Source: Exiguobacterium sp. s48 | GTDB taxonomy: Bacteria > Bacillota > Bacilli > Exiguobacteriales > Exiguobacteriaceae | Reading direction: 5' to 3' | Assembly (NCBI RefSeq): GCF_018617395.1 | Contig: NZ_JACSKC010000001.1 | Span: forward strand, 248,001 to 312,000 | DNA length: 64,000 nt | In this document: piece by piece, positions 1 to 7,696 of the stretch | Layout: each line of letters starts with the position of its first letter | How positions within the stretch are numbered: the stretch's first letter is position 1 | Position numbers and translations under genes: made by a program | The notes under the pieces: generated by a model | Databases searched by the model: none | Told to the model about the DNA's origin: nothing | What the model saw: only the letters and a program-made list of their open reading frames with translations

Positions 1-1
1 G

Positions 2-52
2 CGGCATGACCTGATCCAACAATCTATTCTCGTCATACTGAAAAAGTTGTGA
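2..52 (+). CDS. C-terminal end of an unidentified protein (partial)
   Basis: One frame is open from the window edge for 16 codons to a TGA at 50-52, ending in the residues SILVILKKL. It may be the tail of the gene upstream of the mre cluster. In related Bacillales that place often holds radC or maf, but 16 residues are too few to tell. No strong terminator follows before the next gene. Confidence 0.3.
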   Translation, partial: RHDLIQQSILVILKKL

Positions 53-92
53 TGTTATAAATACAACATACTTTCCTAATTGGGATATGAAA

Positions 93-109
93 TTTGATTT
101 AAAATCAAA
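93..109. promoter_or_regulatory. Perfect 17-bp AT-rich dyad upstream of the first membrane gene
   Basis: TTTGATTT and AAATCAAA are exact inverted arms around one central base. The dyad directly abuts the Shine-Dalgarno region (GAGGTGA at 111-117) of the gene starting at 122. It could be an operator, or an mRNA hairpin that affects translation. No known regulator motif was recognised. Confidence 0.3.
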
Positions 110-121
110 CGAGGTGATTTT

Positions 122-562
122 ATGGAAAAAATAATTTGGATTCTGATGGTCATAGTATCGCTATTTGTGAGTTACATACATTTAGAACCTACCATCTTCT
201 CGATTGTTGTGTTCATGCTATTTGTATTCGTGAGCACAGCGCTATTCCTTCGGTTTCAAGAGGACCATTGGCTCAATCGCGTTTCACCGCTCGTTGGTGT
301 TGGCATAGGGGTTCTCTCGCTCATCGCTTATATTGGTCTGCTTGTGCTCTCTTTCAATGAACTCGACCAACTCGGTATATGGACGGTGCTCGTCCGCTTA
401 CTCCTGATGTATGTCGGCATCTATCTTTTCGTCGTGACGACTTCAAGCTTTTTATCTGGAGCGACGCGCGTGAAACCGTCCCGCTTCTTTCGCCCGGTGT
501 TGATTTTCTCGGTATTTTTCTACGGAGCGTTGTTACTGCTTCCACTTCAACCAGGATTGTAA
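122..562 (+). CDS. Small integral membrane protein of unknown function
   Basis: A 146-residue, very hydrophobic protein. I count about five membrane segments, near residues 4-22, 26-44, 58-80, 84-107 and 123-142, joined by short loops, with no soluble domain. The start is supported by a GAGGTGA ribosome site 5 bases upstream. It stands alone: a strong terminator follows at 578-606 and mreB has its own promoter. No family was recognised and no function is proposed. Sitting just before mreBCD does not show a role in cell shape. Confidence 0.75.
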   Translation: MEKIIWILMVIVSLFVSYIHLEPTIFSIVVFMLFVFVSTALFLRFQEDHWLNRVSPLVGVGIGVLSLIAYIGLLVLSFNELDQLGIWTVLVRLLLMYVGIYLFVVTTSSFLSGATRVKPSRFFRPVLIFSVFFYGALLLLPLQPGL

Positions 563-577
563 CCGTTCTCTTCCTAG

Positions 578-606
578 GCAGACGCTCACTTGCGTCTGCT
601 TTTTTG
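578..606 (+). terminator. Rho-independent terminator after the first membrane gene
   Basis: An 8-bp perfect stem (GCAGACGC with GCGTCTGC), a 6-base loop and a run of T residues from 600. Confidence 0.9.
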
Positions 607-698
607 ATTTGCCTTTTTGCTGAAAAGAAGGCAAACTAATAGACGGTGAGACAGGACTGAGATGCGGTTATTGTAAATAACCTGTAATCGAATGAACG

Positions 699-726
699 TT
701 TTCAAACATGATTTTTCCGTTATAAT
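699..726 (+). promoter_or_regulatory. Probable sigma-A promoter of mreB
   Basis: A perfect TATAAT at 721-726 follows a weak -35 (TTTTCA, 699-704) with 16-bp spacing. It lies 35 bases ahead of the mreB start and after the upstream terminator, so it probably drives mreBCD-minCD. Confidence 0.6.
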
Positions 727-760
727 AAAAAATAGTGTAACGAAGAGAGGAGCAACACCT

Positions 761-1798
761 ATGTTTCGTAGTTTTAACCGAGAAATCGGAATCGACCTTG
801 GAACAGCTAATACGCTCGTTTATGTAAAAGGTCAAGGAATTGTTGTACGTGAGCCGTCCGTCGTGGCGTTCCGCACAGATACAGGTAGAATTGAGGCCGT
901 TGGTAACCAGGCCAAAGATATGATTGGACGTACTCCAGGTAACGTCTCTGCACGTCGTCCGATGAAAGATGGCGTCATTGCTGACTTTGAAACGACAGCA
1001 ACGATGATCAAATACTTCATGGAGCAAGCTCAAAAATCAAAAGGCGGTTTGTTCTCATCGAAGACGAACGTCATGATTTGTGTCCCAAGCGGTATCACGT
1101 CTGTTGAAAAACGTGCCGTGGAAGATGCTGCGAAACAAGCGGGCGCTCGTGAAGCATACACAATTGAAGAACCGTTCGCGGCAGCAATCGGTGCAGGTCT
1201 CCCGGTTTGGGAACCGACTGGCTCGATGGTCGTCGATATCGGTGGCGGTACGACCGAAGTCGCAGTGATCTCACTCGGCGGCATCGTGACAAGCCAATCG
1301 ATTCGTGTCGGTGGTGACGAAATGGATGATGCCATTATTCGTTACATCAAGAACAAGTACAACCTCATGATCGGGGAACGTACGGCCGAGACGCTCAAAA
1401 TGGAAGTCGGTTCGGCGCGCATCGACGCATCGAACGAAGCAGAGAAGATGGAAATCCGTGGTCGCGACCTCGTAACAGGACTCCCAAAACAAATCGAAGT
1501 CACGTCTGCAGAAGTGTGTGAAGCTCTTTCGGATACAGTTGAAGCGATTTTGGCAGGGGTCAAGCAAACGCTTGAGCAAACGCCACCTGAACTTGCGGCT
1601 GACGTCATGGACCGCGGAATCGTCTTGACAGGCGGCGGCGCGCTCCTCAAAAACTTGGACGATGTGATCTCAGACGAGACGCACATCCCGACACTCGTTG
1701 CGGATGAGCCACTCGACTGCGTAGCGGTCGGTACAGGGAAATCTCTTGAAATGATGGACGTCCTCCGTTCGAAATCAGGCATCTCGTCACGTCGATGA
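761..1798 (+). CDS. mreB: Rod shape-determining protein MreB
   Basis: An actin-like ATPase that forms membrane-bound filaments and positions the elongation machinery that builds the lateral cell wall. The 345-residue length is normal for the family. The N-terminus carries the phosphate-1 motif [12 protein letters not shown]. The phosphate-2 region [14 protein letters not shown] lies near residue 163 and the adenosine motif [11 protein letters not shown] near residue 285. An open frame extends upstream to 692, but the ATG at 761 has a GAGAGGAG ribosome site and gives the usual [14 protein letters not shown] start. mreC follows 13 bases later. Being next to mreC and mreD makes it MreB rather than its paralogues Mbl or MreBH. 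Confidence 0.97.
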   Translation: MFRSFNREIGIDLGTANTLVYVKGQGIVVREPSVVAFRTDTGRIEAVGNQAKDMIGRTPGNVSARRPMKDGVIADFETTATMIKYFMEQAQKSKGGLFSSKTNVMICVPSGITSVEKRAVEDAAKQAGAREAYTIEEPFAAAIGAGLPVWEPTGSMVVDIGGGTTEVAVISLGGIVTSQSIRVGGDEMDDAIIRYIKNKYNLMIGERTAETLKMEVGSARIDASNEAEKMEIRGRDLVTGLPKQIEVTSAEVCEALSDTVEAILAGVKQTLEQTPPELAADVMDRGIVLTGGGALLKNLDDVISDETHIPTLVADEPLDCVAVGTGKSLEMMDVLRSKSGISSRR

Positions 1799-1811
1799 GA
1801 GGTGAGACACG

Positions 1812-2702
1812 ATGAGCCGATTCGTACGTAATAAAAAGCTCATCATCACGCTAATTGTACTGATCTTGTTTTTCGTCATTTTAGGGGTTTCGATTCGAGG
1901 ACGATCGGAATCAGCCTGGTACCAAGATGTCACGCGTGATGTGGTCGGCACGTTCCAGCGAGTGTTCGCGGTACCGATCGGATGGATGGACTCAACGGTC
2001 TCATCCATCTCAGACGTCCGCGATATCTACGAAGAGAACCGCCAGCTGAAAGAACATTTGGCGAAGTACGCCGAGGTATCGGTTGAAGCGGATGATTTAC
2101 GTCGTGAGAATGAGGAGCTTCGAAAGATGGTCGAAGCGAAAGATAAGTCGTTACGCGACTTTGACCTCATTCCCGCGGAAGTCATCGGTCGGACACCGAA
2201 CGATTGGCAACGCTACGTCACCATCAACGTCGGTTCAGAACGCGGCGTTGAGAAGGGCATGGCCGTGACCGCGGCGAGCGGGATGGTCGGTCGTGTCATT
2301 CAGACAAGTGCCTATACGTCGCAAGTCCAACTGCTCAGTGACAACAACCGGACGAACAACGTCTCGGCTGTCGTCAAAGATGCGGACGGCAAACCGACGT
2401 ACGGGACAGTTGACGGATTCGACACGGAGACGAACGAATTGTTCTTCACGAAAGTATCGAATAGCGTCAAGTTGAAAGAAGGAGAAATTGTATCGACGTC
2501 CGGACTCGGTGGACGATATCCGGCCGGGCTCGTCATCGGTACGATCGAGTCGATCGAGACGGATGAATACGGCGTCTCACAAGTCGCCCGGATTAAACCG
2601 GAGGCCGACTTCAATGAGTTCTCACAAATGTACGTGATTGATCGGACACTAGACGAACCGTTTTTAACGGGTCCCGAGGAAGGAGGAGCAGCGGGTGAGT
2701 AA
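1812..2702 (+). CDS. mreC: Rod shape-determining protein MreC
   Basis: A bitopic membrane protein that links MreB filaments to the extracytoplasmic wall enzymes. Of 296 residues, a short basic N-terminus (MSRFVRNKK) precedes one membrane helix at about 10-28. A coiled coil follows at roughly 70-112 (ENRQLKEHLAKYAEV and onward). The rest is a beta-rich extracytoplasmic domain with glycine-rich turns such as GRTPNDWQRYVTINVGSERG. The acidic C-terminus ends in GPEEGGAAGE. The last eight bases overlap the mreD start, so the two are probably translationally coupled. Confidence 0.95.
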   Translation: MSRFVRNKKLIITLIVLILFFVILGVSIRGRSESAWYQDVTRDVVGTFQRVFAVPIGWMDSTVSSISDVRDIYEENRQLKEHLAKYAEVSVEADDLRRENEELRKMVEAKDKSLRDFDLIPAEVIGRTPNDWQRYVTINVGSERGVEKGMAVTAASGMVGRVIQTSAYTSQVQLLSDNNRTNNVSAVVKDADGKPTYGTVDGFDTETNELFFTKVSNSVKLKEGEIVSTSGLGGRYPAGLVIGTIESIETDEYGVSQVARIKPEADFNEFSQMYVIDRTLDEPFLTGPEEGGAAGE

Positions 2703-3198
2703 CATGAAAGTGTTCATCGCCCTGTTCCTCCTTTTTCTTATTGAAGGAACGTGGGCATCGATTTTTTCTTGGCACTATGCCACACCATATCTTTTGTTGA
2801 CACTGATCGGACTGATGTTTGTCAGTCTGTACGGTCGATGGGAGACGGCACTCGGATTCGGTCTTGTATTCGGATTACTGTATGATATCGTCTACACCGA
2901 CCTGATTGGAATTTACGTATTTACTTTTTCACTCATTCCTCTCTTAGCCAGCTTCGTGTTAAAATATATAGGTGAGAACTTCTTCTCTGTCACCATCACG
3001 TTCACGTTTATGATTCTCGTTTTCACCTTTTCCATTTACGGGATTATGGCGGCGATTGGTGGGACATTGATGACGATTCAAACACTATTAGTTGAACAGA
3101 TTCCAGGGACGATGCTCGTCAATGCCATCGCCATCGTGATTCTTTATTATCCGATGACGCGCTATGTGACGACACGCCCTGTTGCGAAAAGAGGGTAG
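2695..3198 (+). CDS. mreD: Rod shape-determining protein MreD
   Basis: The integral membrane partner of MreB and MreC. It has 167 residues with about five or six hydrophobic helices, and recognition rests on size, topology and position. The start is a GTG at 2695 inside the end of mreC, behind a strong GGAAGGAGGAG site. An in-frame ATG at 2704 is a possible alternative. minC begins 2 bases after its stop, so shape and division genes share a transcript here. Confidence 0.9.
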   Translation: MSNMKVFIALFLLFLIEGTWASIFSWHYATPYLLLTLIGLMFVSLYGRWETALGFGLVFGLLYDIVYTDLIGIYVFTFSLIPLLASFVLKYIGENFFSVTITFTFMILVFTFSIYGIMAAIGGTLMTIQTLLVEQIPGTMLVNAIAIVILYYPMTRYVTTRPVAKRG

Positions 3199-3200
3199 CC

Positions 3201-3872
3201 ATGATGGAGCGTAAACGACACATTACGATTAAAGGACATCGCAACGGCATTGCCATTCACTTCAATCCGAAGAGTGGCATCGACGAGGTGCTTACGGACT
3301 TAGAAGCGACATTACAAGAAATGGAGCCGCCGTCCGGAAAGATTGCCCTGAAGTTGCACGCGGGTACTCGTTATATTGACGAGGAGCTGTCACGTCAAAT
3401 TCGTGAGGTCGTCGCTCGTCATGGCGTTTTTTATATTGAAGACTTGTCGAGCGATGTCATGTTGACGGAAGAGGCGAAAGCAACTTACGGCAGAAAGACG
3501 TTCCATTATCATAGTGGAACAATCCGTAGCGGTCAGGTCTTGACGTTTGACGGTTCGGTGCTCGTGATCGGGGACATCAATCCCGGTGCGGAAGTTCGAA
3601 CGACAGGAAGTATTTATTGTTTAGGGACGATACGAGGAAATGTGCGCGCGGGTGTCGAAGGATGGGAAGAAGCGGTCATTACCGCGAGCCTGCTCCATCC
3701 AAAGTTTTTGGCAATCGGTGACCATGTTCTCACAGCCGGTGACGAGGAAGAACTTCCTGAGATTGAGATGGGTTGTGCGTATCAGACAAATGACGGGATT
3801 GAGATGACACGTCTCCGTCACGTCATGACGGGTCTGAAAGACGCATATGCAATGGAATTACAGAGAGGGTGA
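3201..3872 (+). CDS. minC: Septum site-determining protein MinC
   Basis: An inhibitor of FtsZ polymerisation that MinD recruits to the membrane so that division occurs at mid-cell. Its 223 residues fit the Bacillus form. The N-terminal domain begins ITIKGHRNGIAIHF. The C-terminal beta-helix domain (about 105-210) carries the glycine-rich repeats typical of MinC, for example GDINPGAEVRTTGSIYCLGT and GNVRAGV. Two ATG codons stand in tandem at 3201 and 3204 behind a GAGGG site, and either could be used. The gene abuts mreD and precedes minD. Confidence 0.95.
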   Translation: MMERKRHITIKGHRNGIAIHFNPKSGIDEVLTDLEATLQEMEPPSGKIALKLHAGTRYIDEELSRQIREVVARHGVFYIEDLSSDVMLTEEAKATYGRKTFHYHSGTIRSGQVLTFDGSVLVIGDINPGAEVRTTGSIYCLGTIRGNVRAGVEGWEEAVITASLLHPKFLAIGDHVLTAGDEEELPEIEMGCAYQTNDGIEMTRLRHVMTGLKDAYAMELQRG

Positions 3873-3877
3873 GTGGA

Positions 3878-4735
3878 ATGGAACAAGTAGTAGAGCCTGT
3901 ACATACAGAAAAAGTAGTGAAAAACGGCAGAGCCATCGTCGTGACATCAGGAAAAGGGGGCGTCGGCAAGACAACGACGACCGCTAACATCGGGACGGGG
4001 CTCGCTTTGTCTGGACACTCGGTCTGTCTCGTCGATACAGATATCGGATTGCGTAACCTCGATATCATTCTCGGTCTCGACAACCGGAGCATTTATAATC
4101 TCGTCGATGTCATCACGGGACAATGTAAGTTGAATCAAGCGCTCGTTCGCGACAAACGGTTCGAGGAGATGTACTTACTTCCGGCCGCACAGTCAAAAGA
4201 CAAGACGTCGGTCAATCCTGAACAAGTGAAAGAAATCGTCGACCAGTTGAAGACGGAATATGATTTCGTTTTGATCGACTGTCCTGCTGGAATCGAGCAA
4301 GGATTTATGAACGCCATCGCTGGTGCGGATGAGGCGATCGTCGTCACGACACCTGAAAAGGCAGCTGTTCAAGATGCAGACCGAATCATCGGGATGCTCG
4401 AGCAAGCGGAACATATCGAGGCGCCGAAACTGATTGTCAACCGGGTGAAAAATCATCTCGTCGAATCAGGAGATATGCTCGACATTGATGACATCATGCG
4501 CATCTTGTCAATCGACTTACTCGGCGTCGTCATCGATGACGAGGAAGTCATCGCGGCTGCGAACCGCGGGGTTCCGGTCACGATGAACCCGGATAACTAT
4601 GCCGGACAGGCGTATCGAAACATCACGCGTCGTATTCTCGGTGAATCCGTTCCACTGATGTCGATTCAGACAGATACGACACCGGTCGGCTTCTGGGCAC
4701 GACTCATGATGAAATTTGGAATGAAAAAAGCGTAA
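3878..4735 (+). CDS. minD: Septum site-determining protein MinD
   Basis: A deviant Walker A ATPase that binds the membrane when dimeric and carries MinC. The motif SGKGGVGKTTTT starts near residue 22 and the DTDIGLRNLD switch region follows. The C-terminus GFWARLMMKFGMKKA is the amphipathic membrane-targeting helix. The frame is open from a GTG at 3869 that overlaps the minC stop. I prefer the ATG at 3878 because GAGGGTGAG lies just upstream of it. Either way about 18 residues precede the GRAIVVTSGKGG core, where most MinD proteins have only two to four. Confidence 0.95.
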   Translation: MEQVVEPVHTEKVVKNGRAIVVTSGKGGVGKTTTTANIGTGLALSGHSVCLVDTDIGLRNLDIILGLDNRSIYNLVDVITGQCKLNQALVRDKRFEEMYLLPAAQSKDKTSVNPEQVKEIVDQLKTEYDFVLIDCPAGIEQGFMNAIAGADEAIVVTTPEKAAVQDADRIIGMLEQAEHIEAPKLIVNRVKNHLVESGDMLDIDDIMRILSIDLLGVVIDDEEVIAAANRGVPVTMNPDNYAGQAYRNITRRILGESVPLMSIQTDTTPVGFWARLMMKFGMKKA

Positions 4736-4758
4736 AGGCAACGAAAGTTGCCTTTTTC
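4734..4758 (+). terminator. Terminator after minD
   Basis: A 9-bp stem (AAAGGCAAC with GTTGCCTTT) with a GAAA tetraloop, followed by T residues. The stem starts inside the minD stop codon. Confidence 0.9.
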
Positions 4759-4778
4759 TGTCGGAAGGAGTGATGCAC

Positions 4779-6104
4779 ATGAAGTTAATCTATGAACGAA
4801 CCCCGTCCATCGAACGGGCGATGCTCGTGGATGGAGAACGGTTGCTTGAAGTCGAAGAACGGTTCGTCGACCAACTGTCGGTCGGGACCATTGTGGAAGC
4901 CGCAATCGAACGAATTCATCCGTCGCTCGGAGCGGCGTTTTTAACAGACGGGGAGACGACGTTCTTTCTCCCGATCGCGGAGACGCTCCGTGCGCTCGCC
5001 TCGTATCCGGAAGTACCGGCCATCGGGCAAGCGGCAGTCGTCGGGGAGAAGCGACTCGTCCAAGTGACGAAAGAAGGCATCAACGGCAAGCATCATAAAG
5101 TGACAGAGAACATCCGCTTCGGTGGACGATATCTTGTGTATTTCCCATTTGGCCGTCGACAACTGTTCAGCCGGAAGCTCGACCTCGTCACGCAGGATCG
5201 CCTCTCCAAAGCGCTCGACCTTACGGAAGAGGAAGGAGTCCTATTTCGAACGGAAGCCGGACAAGTGTCACCAGAGGCGTTACAGGAAGAACTTCATCTT
5301 TTGCGTGACCGTTCAAAGACGGTGATCGAACAACGCTACGGACAAGATGAGTTATTGTGTGAACATTTCGTGCGACGCCATGCGGTCGAATCCGTCCTCC
5401 TGAACGACAAGGAAGGGCAAGCGAGACTAGAGCGATTGGAAGTCCCGGTACAAAGTCATATTGGGAAAGGGCGGATGCCCGAGGCAAAACGTCTCGACAG
5501 CACGATTGAGAAGCTCGAGAGCCGTGCCGTCTGGTTGGATGGTGGGGCGTTCGTCTTGATTGAACAAGTCGAGACGATGACCGTCATCGACGTGAATAGC
5601 GGAAAGAATGTCGCCGTCAAAGATAAGGGGCGTGCGGCCGATACCATCAATGAAGCCGCTCTCTATTCAATCATGGAGCAGTTGCGTCTGCGAAATATCG
5701 GCGGCATGATCGTCATCGATTTCTTACGAGGTTCAAAGGAAGGACAGACGCGTCTCCTCAAAAAGATGAAAGAACTCGGGGCACGTGACCCACGACGGGT
5801 CGAAGTGTATGGCTTTACGCGCATGGGTTTATTCGAGTTATCACGTGAACGGACGGGTCGCTCGATCCAAGACCGTATGATCTATGAGGGGAAGCCTTCG
5901 AAACTTGCGATTTTCTCGCAGCTCGAACGAGCGCTCCTTGATTTGATCGGACAGTATGAGGCGGTCGTCCTCTCCCTTCCTAAGAAGTGGCACGAGGCTT
6001 CATGGCATGAATTTGACATCGATGTATATCTCGTCGAAGGAGAGCCGGAGTTCCTCTTTTACGGAACGTCTGAGGAATGTCAGAATTTCTTATCTCGGCG
6101 TTGA
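4779..6104 (+). CDS. rng: Ribonuclease E/G family endoribonuclease
   Basis: A single-strand-specific endoribonuclease for RNA processing and decay. The 441-residue protein is RNase G-sized and lacks the long C-terminal scaffold of RNase E. An S1-like RNA-binding region lies at about 30-100 (VGTIVEAAIERIHPSLGAAF). The catalytic core has VIDVNSGKN near residue 270 and LRNIGGMIVIDFL near 305, supplying the two metal-binding aspartates. Starts at 4770 and 4773 are possible, but 4779 has the best spacing from GGAAGGAG. B. subtilis has no RNase E/G, although other Bacillales do. Here it occupies the interval between minD and rplU where B. subtilis has spoIVFA-spoIVFB. Confidence 0.92.
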   Translation: MKLIYERTPSIERAMLVDGERLLEVEERFVDQLSVGTIVEAAIERIHPSLGAAFLTDGETTFFLPIAETLRALASYPEVPAIGQAAVVGEKRLVQVTKEGINGKHHKVTENIRFGGRYLVYFPFGRRQLFSRKLDLVTQDRLSKALDLTEEEGVLFRTEAGQVSPEALQEELHLLRDRSKTVIEQRYGQDELLCEHFVRRHAVESVLLNDKEGQARLERLEVPVQSHIGKGRMPEAKRLDSTIEKLESRAVWLDGGAFVLIEQVETMTVIDVNSGKNVAVKDKGRAADTINEAALYSIMEQLRLRNIGGMIVIDFLRGSKEGQTRLLKKMKELGARDPRRVEVYGFTRMGLFELSRERTGRSIQDRMIYEGKPSKLAIFSQLERALLDLIGQYEAVVLSLPKKWHEASWHEFDIDVYLVEGEPEFLFYGTSEECQNFLSRR

Positions 6105-6130
6105 CAATGAATATTTGAGAATGGTATTAT
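6101..6130 (+). promoter_or_regulatory. Sigma-A promoter of the rplU operon
   Basis: TTGACA at 6101-6106 and TATTAT at 6125-6130 with an 18-bp spacer. The -35 box overlaps the rng stop codon (TGA 6102-6104). Confidence 0.8.
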
Positions 6131-6136
6131 CTATAA

Positions 6137-6240
6137 CGTTAGTTCGTTTGGAAGCACCCAAATGGCTACAACCGCACAGAACGGGTTTTAAAGGTATTTG
6201 CCCTGCCCAGGATGGCGAGTCTGAGTTTAACAAGGAGGTG
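6137..6240 (+). ncRNA. L21 leader: structured 5' UTR of rplU
   Basis: About 110 bases lie between the promoter and rplU and hold no gene. They can form short helices, for example around ACCGCACAGAACGGGT (6170-6185) and TGCCCTGCCCAGGATGGCGA (6198-6217). A structured leader in this position is a known autoregulatory element for L21 operons in Firmicutes. I assign it by position and general appearance, not by a covariance search. Confidence 0.6.
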
Positions 6241-6247
6241 CACGTAT

Positions 6248-6556
6248 ATGTACGCAATCATCAAAACTGGTGGTAAGCAAATCAAAGTTGAAGCAGGTCA
6301 AGAGATCTACATCGAAAAACTCGATGCTGATGTCGAAGGTACTGTAGAATTCGGTGAGGTTCTTTTCGTTGGTGGTGACGATGTTAAAGTCGGCGCTCCA
6401 CTCGTAGAAGGCGCTAAAGTTGTCGGTACAGTGGTAAAACACGGCCGCGCTAAGAAGATCACTGTCTTCAAAATGAAAGCTAAGAAAAACTACCGTCGTA
6501 AGCAAGGTCACCGTCAGCCTTACACGAAAGTTCGCATCGAGAAAATCGAAGCGTAA
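6248..6556 (+). CDS. rplU: 50S ribosomal protein L21
   Basis: A large-subunit protein that binds 23S rRNA. The 102 residues match the family. It starts [18 protein letters not shown] and has the [17 protein letters not shown] signature near the C-terminus. The frame is open upstream to 6212, but the ATG at 6248 has a perfect AAGGAGGTG site and gives the standard N-terminus. It leads the rplU-prp-rpmA operon. Confidence 0.98.
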   Translation: MYAIIKTGGKQIKVEAGQEIYIEKLDADVEGTVEFGEVLFVGGDDVKVGAPLVEGAKVVGTVVKHGRAKKITVFKMKAKKNYRRKQGHRQPYTKVRIEKIEA

Positions 6557-6559
6557 GCT

Positions 6560-6895
6560 ATGATTCGGGTCAAGGTAAGACGAGACGAGGCGAAGTCGAT
6601 TCGCTCCGTTGAAGTGACTGGTCATGCCAATTTTGCAGAACCTGGTTCTGACTTGGTGTGCGCCGGTGTTTCAGCCATCATCTTTGGTGCCTATAACGCC
6701 GTCGAAACGCTTGCGGGTCAATCGCTTCTTGTAGAAATGGCAGATCAAACAGAGGGTGGTTACTTTTATGTCGAGACGTATCCTGACTTATCACCGCAGG
6801 ATATGGAACGCACCCAACTGTTATTAGAAGGGATGCTCGTGCAGTTAGACACGATCGCCCAAAGCTACGGTGAATATATCCAAATTGAACAATAG
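6560..6895 (+). CDS. prp: Ribosomal-processing cysteine protease Prp
   Basis: A protease that trims the N-terminal extension from ribosomal protein L27 in Firmicutes before L27 enters the ribosome. The 111 residues contain the expected catalytic pair: a histidine in VTGHANFAEPGSD (about residue 22) and a cysteine in LVCAGVSAIIFG (about residue 34). It lies between rplU and its substrate gene rpmA, as in B. subtilis (ysxB). Only 3 bases separate it from each neighbour's stop or start region, so the three genes form one operon. Confidence 0.93.
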   Translation: MIRVKVRRDEAKSIRSVEVTGHANFAEPGSDLVCAGVSAIIFGAYNAVETLAGQSLLVEMADQTEGGYFYVETYPDLSPQDMERTQLLLEGMLVQLDTIAQSYGEYIQIEQ

Positions 6896-6907
6896 GAGGT
6901 GGACCTC

Positions 6908-7189
6908 ATGTTACAATTGAACCTTCAGTTCTTCGCTTCGAAAAAGGGAGTTGGTTCGACTAAAAACGGTCGTGACTCAATTTCGAAACGTCTCGGTGCA
7001 AAACGCGCTGACGGACAAACAGTTTCAGCTGGATCAATCCTTTACCGCCAACGCGGTACAAAGATTCACCCAGGTGAAAACGTTGGCCGTGGTGGCGACG
7101 ACACTTTGTTTGCGAAAGTTGACGGCGTAGTACGCTATGAGCGTCTTGGTCGCGACAAGAAACAAGTGAGCGTTTACCCAGTCGCGTAA
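6908..7189 (+). CDS. rpmA: 50S ribosomal protein L27 with a Prp-cleavable N-terminus
   Basis: A large-subunit protein near the peptidyl transferase centre. The 93-residue product begins [17 protein letters not shown]. In Firmicutes the LNLQFFA segment is removed by Prp to expose the functional N-terminus, and the protease gene is immediately upstream. A GTG at 6899 is also in frame, but the ATG at 6908 fits AGGAGGTGG and the family start. A strong terminator follows. Confidence 0.98.
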   Translation: MLQLNLQFFASKKGVGSTKNGRDSISKRLGAKRADGQTVSAGSILYRQRGTKIHPGENVGRGGDDTLFAKVDGVVRYERLGRDKKQVSVYPVA

Positions 7190-7204
7190 GTTGAACGACG
7201 CAGA

Positions 7205-7240
7205 AGACTCTAGCCACTTATTTGGTTAGAGTCTTTTTTT
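7205..7240 (+). terminator. Terminator after rpmA
   Basis: An 11-bp stem (AGACTCTAGCC with GGTTAGAGTCT, one G-T pair) followed by T residues. Confidence 0.9.
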
Positions 7241-7255
7241 CTAGGAGAGGATCAA

Positions 7256-7696
7256 ATGGATTCAGAACAGACACTCGAGCTCTTATCGACCGTCCGTCAC
7301 GAATGGATGAATCGGCTTCAATTGATCTCGCTTTATGCGGCTCTCGATCCGACTAAGCTCGAGGAACTTTACGAACGCTATCGGAAACAGGCCGACGAGG
7401 AGAGTGCGCTCGTTCGTCTGAACATGCCACAGACGAGCCTGGTCGTGATTCAAGCGAATTGGGAAGGTCGGATGACGTATACGATTTTGACCGACCAACT
7501 CGTCATCGATGACGCGCGAGTGGCAGAGATGCTTGTCCGCTTGTTAGAATATACGGACGAGCCGATTCATGTGACGTTCACGGACGGACTGATGGTTCGC
7601 GTCACGGGCGCTGTCCCGGACGACGTGATCGCGTCAGCCGATGTGTACGAACAGAACGTAGATACTACTACGTTTCACATAAAGGAGGGGAAATAA
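7256..7696 (+). CDS. Short Spo0B-like phosphotransferase domain protein
   Basis: The N-terminal segment VRHEWMNRLQLISLYAALD (residues 13-31) resembles the helical-hairpin phosphoacceptor region of Spo0B, with histidine 15 in the expected place. In B. subtilis, spo0B lies exactly here, between rpmA and obg. The protein has 146 residues against about 190 for Spo0B, and the C-terminal half is weakly conserved. Other sporulation genes usual in this region are missing, so a true sporulation relay is unlikely. It may serve another two-component pathway or be a relic. The gene ends directly at the obg start, behind GGAGGGG, so the two are co-transcribed. Confidence 0.65.
   Translation: MDSEQTLELLSTVRHEWMNRLQLISLYAALDPTKLEELYERYRKQADEESALVRLNMPQTSLVVIQANWEGRMTYTILTDQLVIDDARVAEMLVRLLEYTDEPIHVTFTDGLMVRVTGAVPDDVIASADVYEQNVDTTTFHIKEGK

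Noticed and set aside
692-760. Longer mreB start with 23 extra residues
   Set aside because: It would begin inside the promoter and lacks a ribosome site; the ATG at 761 gives the family N-terminus.
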